Shown here: piece after piece, positions 62,479-64,000 of the stretch
Layout: every line of letters starts with the position of its first letter
Position numbering within the stretch: the stretch's first letter is position 1
Assembly (NCBI RefSeq): GCF_001519055.1
Contig: NZ_KQ954294.1
Span: forward strand, 62,001 to 126,000
DNA: 64,000 nt
Source: Novosphingobium sp. Fuku2-ISO-50
Lineage (GTDB): Bacteria > Pseudomonadota > Alphaproteobacteria > Sphingomonadales > Sphingomonadaceae
Reading direction: 5' to 3'
Translations under genes and position numbers: made by a program
The notes under the pieces: model-generated
Databases searched by the model: none
The model's input: the letters and a program-made list of their open reading frames with translations, nothing else
What the model was told of the DNA's origin: nothing

Positions 62479-63353
62479 CAGTTGCGCTCCCAGACATAGG
62501 CATGAGCAGGTTCGGGCTCGAAAATGCGGGCCTGCTCGATTCCGGGCAGGCCGACCAGAGCGCGGTATTCCGAGCCAAAGGCGACATAGCGATCGGTTTC
62601 GGCCATCACGGCGGGCTTGCACGAAATGGGATCGCGCATCACCGCAAAGCCGTTTTCGGTGCCGATGACGAACGTGTAAAACCCGTCGAGATCTTCCAGC
62701 CCGGCTTCGAGCGCGGTGGTCAGGCTGTCGCCTTCGCGCAAGCGCCAGCTGATATACCCGGCGGCGACTTCGCTGTCGTTGTCGGTGACAAAGCTCAGTC
62801 CTTCGCGCTCCAGCCGGCGGCGCAGCGAACGGTGATTCGACAGCGAGCCATTGTGCACCAGACACTGATCGCGCCCGGTCGAAAAGGGATGCGCACCATC
62901 GGTCGTCACCGCGCTTTCGGTGGCCATGCGGGTGTGGCCGATGCCATGCGTGCCGGCCATCGCGGGAAGCGCGAAACGATCGGCGACCTGGCGGGGCAGG
63001 CCCACTTCCTTGTACAATTCGATGCGCTGGCCCGAGCCGGTCACCACCAGATCGGGGCGATGCAGCGCCAGCCAGCCGCGCACTTGTTCCTCAAGCGAAA
63101 CCGCAAAGGACAGCACGAGATGGGTGTCGCGGCGCACAGCCCGGGCAATCCCGGCCAGCGCGTCTTCCACTTCGTCGAGCCGGGGCCCGCGCACGGTCAC
63201 TTTCAGATGACCGGCATCGCCGCCGCCATAGACGGCAAAGCCCGCGCTGTCGGGCCCCCGGTCGGTCATGACCACCAACATGTCCGCCAGCAACCGGCCC
63301 AGATCGGGCTCCAGCGCCGGGTCCTTCAGGAACAGGCCGACAATTCCACACAT
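62478..63353 (-). CDS. mgsA: N-methylglutamate synthase amidotransferase-type subunit
   Basis: Class II glutamine amidotransferase of 291 residues. Met1 is followed by Cys2 (MCGIVGLF), which becomes the N-terminal nucleophile after Met removal. MTDRGPDSAG, GIGHTRMATES, AHPFSTGRDQCLVHNGSLSN and DNDSEVAAGYI are the family's substrate-site runs. It releases methylamine from gamma-glutamylmethylamide for transfer. ATG 63353 is placed so that Cys2 follows; a GTG at 63359 is a poor alternative. First gene of the operon. Confidence 0.92.
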   Translation of the reverse strand: MCGIVGLFLKDPALEPDLGRLLADMLVVMTDRGPDSAGFAVYGGGDAGHLKVTVRGPRLDEVEDALAGIARAVRRDTHLVLSFAVSLEEQVRGWLALHRPDLVVTGSGQRIELYKEVGLPRQVADRFALPAMAGTHGIGHTRMATESAVTTDGAHPFSTGRDQCLVHNGSLSNHRSLRRRLEREGLSFVTDNDSEVAAGYISWRLREGDSLTTALEAGLEDLDGFYTFVIGTENGFAVMRDPISCKPAVMAETDRYVAFGSEYRALVGLPGIEQARIFEPEPAHAYVWERN

Positions 63354-63384
63354 GATCACAATTCTCCCGAACGCCTGTCGACCG

Positions 63385-63413
63385 GGATAGTCCGCAGACC
63401 GGGATCATGTCAA
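63385..63413 (-). promoter_or_regulatory. Sigma-70-type promoter for mgsABC-gmaS
   Basis: Minus strand: a perfect TTGACA (63413-63408), 17-base spacer and CTATCC (63390-63385), about 32 bp before the mgsA start codon. The weak -10 and the palindrome at 63430-63444 just upstream suggest an activated promoter. Confidence 0.6.
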
Positions 63414-63429
63414 TCGCGAAGAAACAGAA

Positions 63430-63444
63430 TTTCCCAATAGGAAT
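63430..63444. promoter_or_regulatory. Palindromic operator candidate upstream of mgsA
   Basis: TTTCCCAATAGGAAT, 77 bp before the mgsA start codon, matching the dmm site (75 bp before its start) in sequence and distance. Confidence 0.6.
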
Positions 63445-63459
63445 ATAAAGGAGGGATTG

Positions 63460-64000
63460 TCACGCGATCGCGGCGGTCTTGGCGGCCTTGACCGTGTTGG
63501 CCAGCAGGCAGGCGATCGTCATCGGGCCGACCCCGCCCGGAACCGGGGTCACCGCGCGGGCATGGTCAAGCTCATGCGTGGCGCAATCGCCGATGATCCG
63601 GGTCGTGCCGTCCGGGTCCGTCACGCGATTGATGCCGACATCGATCACCACCGCGCCGGGCTTGACCCAATAGCCGCGCACCAGATGCGGCGCCCCGGCG
63701 GCGGCCACGATGATGTCCGCCTTGCGCGCAATGTCGGGCAAATCGCGCGTTTCGATATGGGTGACGGTGACAGTCGCCTCGCGTTCGAGCAGCAGCATCG
63801 AGACCGGTTTGCCGACGATGTTCGATTTGCCGATCACGCAGACATTGAGCCCGCGATAATCGTCGATCACCGTGTCGATCAGCATCATGATGCCCAGCGG
63901 CGTGCATGGCACCAGCCCCCCGGTGCCGGTCGACAGCCGCCCGACATTGACCGGGTGAAAGCCGTCGACATCCTTGCCCGGCGCAATGCGGTCGAGCACG
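63460..64000 (-). CDS. folD: Methylene-tetrahydrofolate dehydrogenase/cyclohydrolase (N-terminus beyond the window)
   Basis: C-terminal 180 residues of the bifunctional folate enzyme that converts methylene-THF to formyl-THF. FolD motifs present are [32 protein letters not shown] (Rossmann loop) and [12 protein letters not shown]. The first part lies right of 64000. Placed upstream of the mgs operon, it would oxidise the C1 units released by the demethylases. The 106-bp gap to mgsA has its own promoter, so it may be transcribed separately. Confidence 0.95.
   Translation of the reverse strand, partial: VLDRIAPGKDVDGFHPVNVGRLSTGTGGLVPCTPLGIMMLIDTVIDDYRGLNVCVIGKSNIVGKPVSMLLLEREATVTVTHIETRDLPDIARKADIIVAAAGAPHLVRGYWVKPGAVVIDVGINRVTDPDGTTRIIGDCATHELDHARAVTPVPGGVGPMTIACLLANTVKAAKTAAIA

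Overview
The window is a GC-rich, gene-dense piece of what looks like a sphingomonad chromosome (Alphaproteobacteria, Novosphingobium/Sphingobium type). This is inferred from the style of the FtsK, HtpG, pyruvate kinase and DUF1244 proteins, two TonB-dependent receptors with the sphingomonad-like IVVTA(E/Q)KR start, and the mix of aromatic and amine catabolic genes. No rRNA, tRNA, CRISPR array or transposase gene was seen. The genes at both edges (response regulator on the left, folD on the right) are cut by the window.

Region 1 (1-17.9 kb) is mostly housekeeping: response regulator and secreted EF-hand protein, VOC protein, aminopeptidase P, divergent oligopeptidase B, FtsK, a thiamine-phosphate-synthase-like protein divergent from YggS and a LysE-type exporter, pyruvate kinase, a DUF1244 protein, a GT-C type membrane protein, a PfkB-type phosphofructokinase and HtpG.

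Region 2 (17.9-32 kb) is a catabolic island. It holds an HpaE-like semialdehyde dehydrogenase, a glutamine-synthetase-like ligase, a cytochrome P450, a LigB-type extradiol dioxygenase, a class I glutamine amidotransferase-like hydrolase, two AraC regulators, an MFS transporter, a TonB receptor, an HpaG-like FAH-family isomerase/decarboxylase and an acetoacetate-decarboxylase-like protein. The ligase plus amidotransferase pair recalls the TdnQ/TdnT pair of aniline degradation, so an aromatic-amine route through a gamma-glutamyl intermediate and meta cleavage is a reasonable hypothesis.

Region 3 (32-44 kb) has two pirins, a 271-bp MITE-like element, a LysR regulator and a second TonB receptor. 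It also has a tight operon of APC permease, second glutamine-synthetase-like ligase, N-formylglutamate-amidohydrolase-like protein, cysteine hydrolase and RpiR regulator, followed by a periplasmic cyclase-family hydrolase and an AhpD-like protein.

Region 4 (44-64 kb) is the most striking: a nearly complete methylated-amine pathway. Trimethylamine monooxygenase (tmm) makes TMAO. TMAO demethylase (tdm, DUF1989+GcvT) makes dimethylamine. A heme-dependent dimethylamine monooxygenase set (small zinc protein, 2Fe-2S flavoprotein reductase, DUF3445 heme subunit, GcvT-like THF protein) makes methylamine. GmaS and MgsABC convert methylamine to N-methylglutamate, and FolD handles the released C1 units. 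N-methylglutamate dehydrogenase (mgdABCD) is not inside the window. A 15-bp palindrome of the type TTTCYNNNNAGGAAW lies 75 and 77 bp upstream of the dmm and mgs start codons, with related copies nearby, suggesting one regulon; the XRE-cupin regulator in the cluster is the first candidate.
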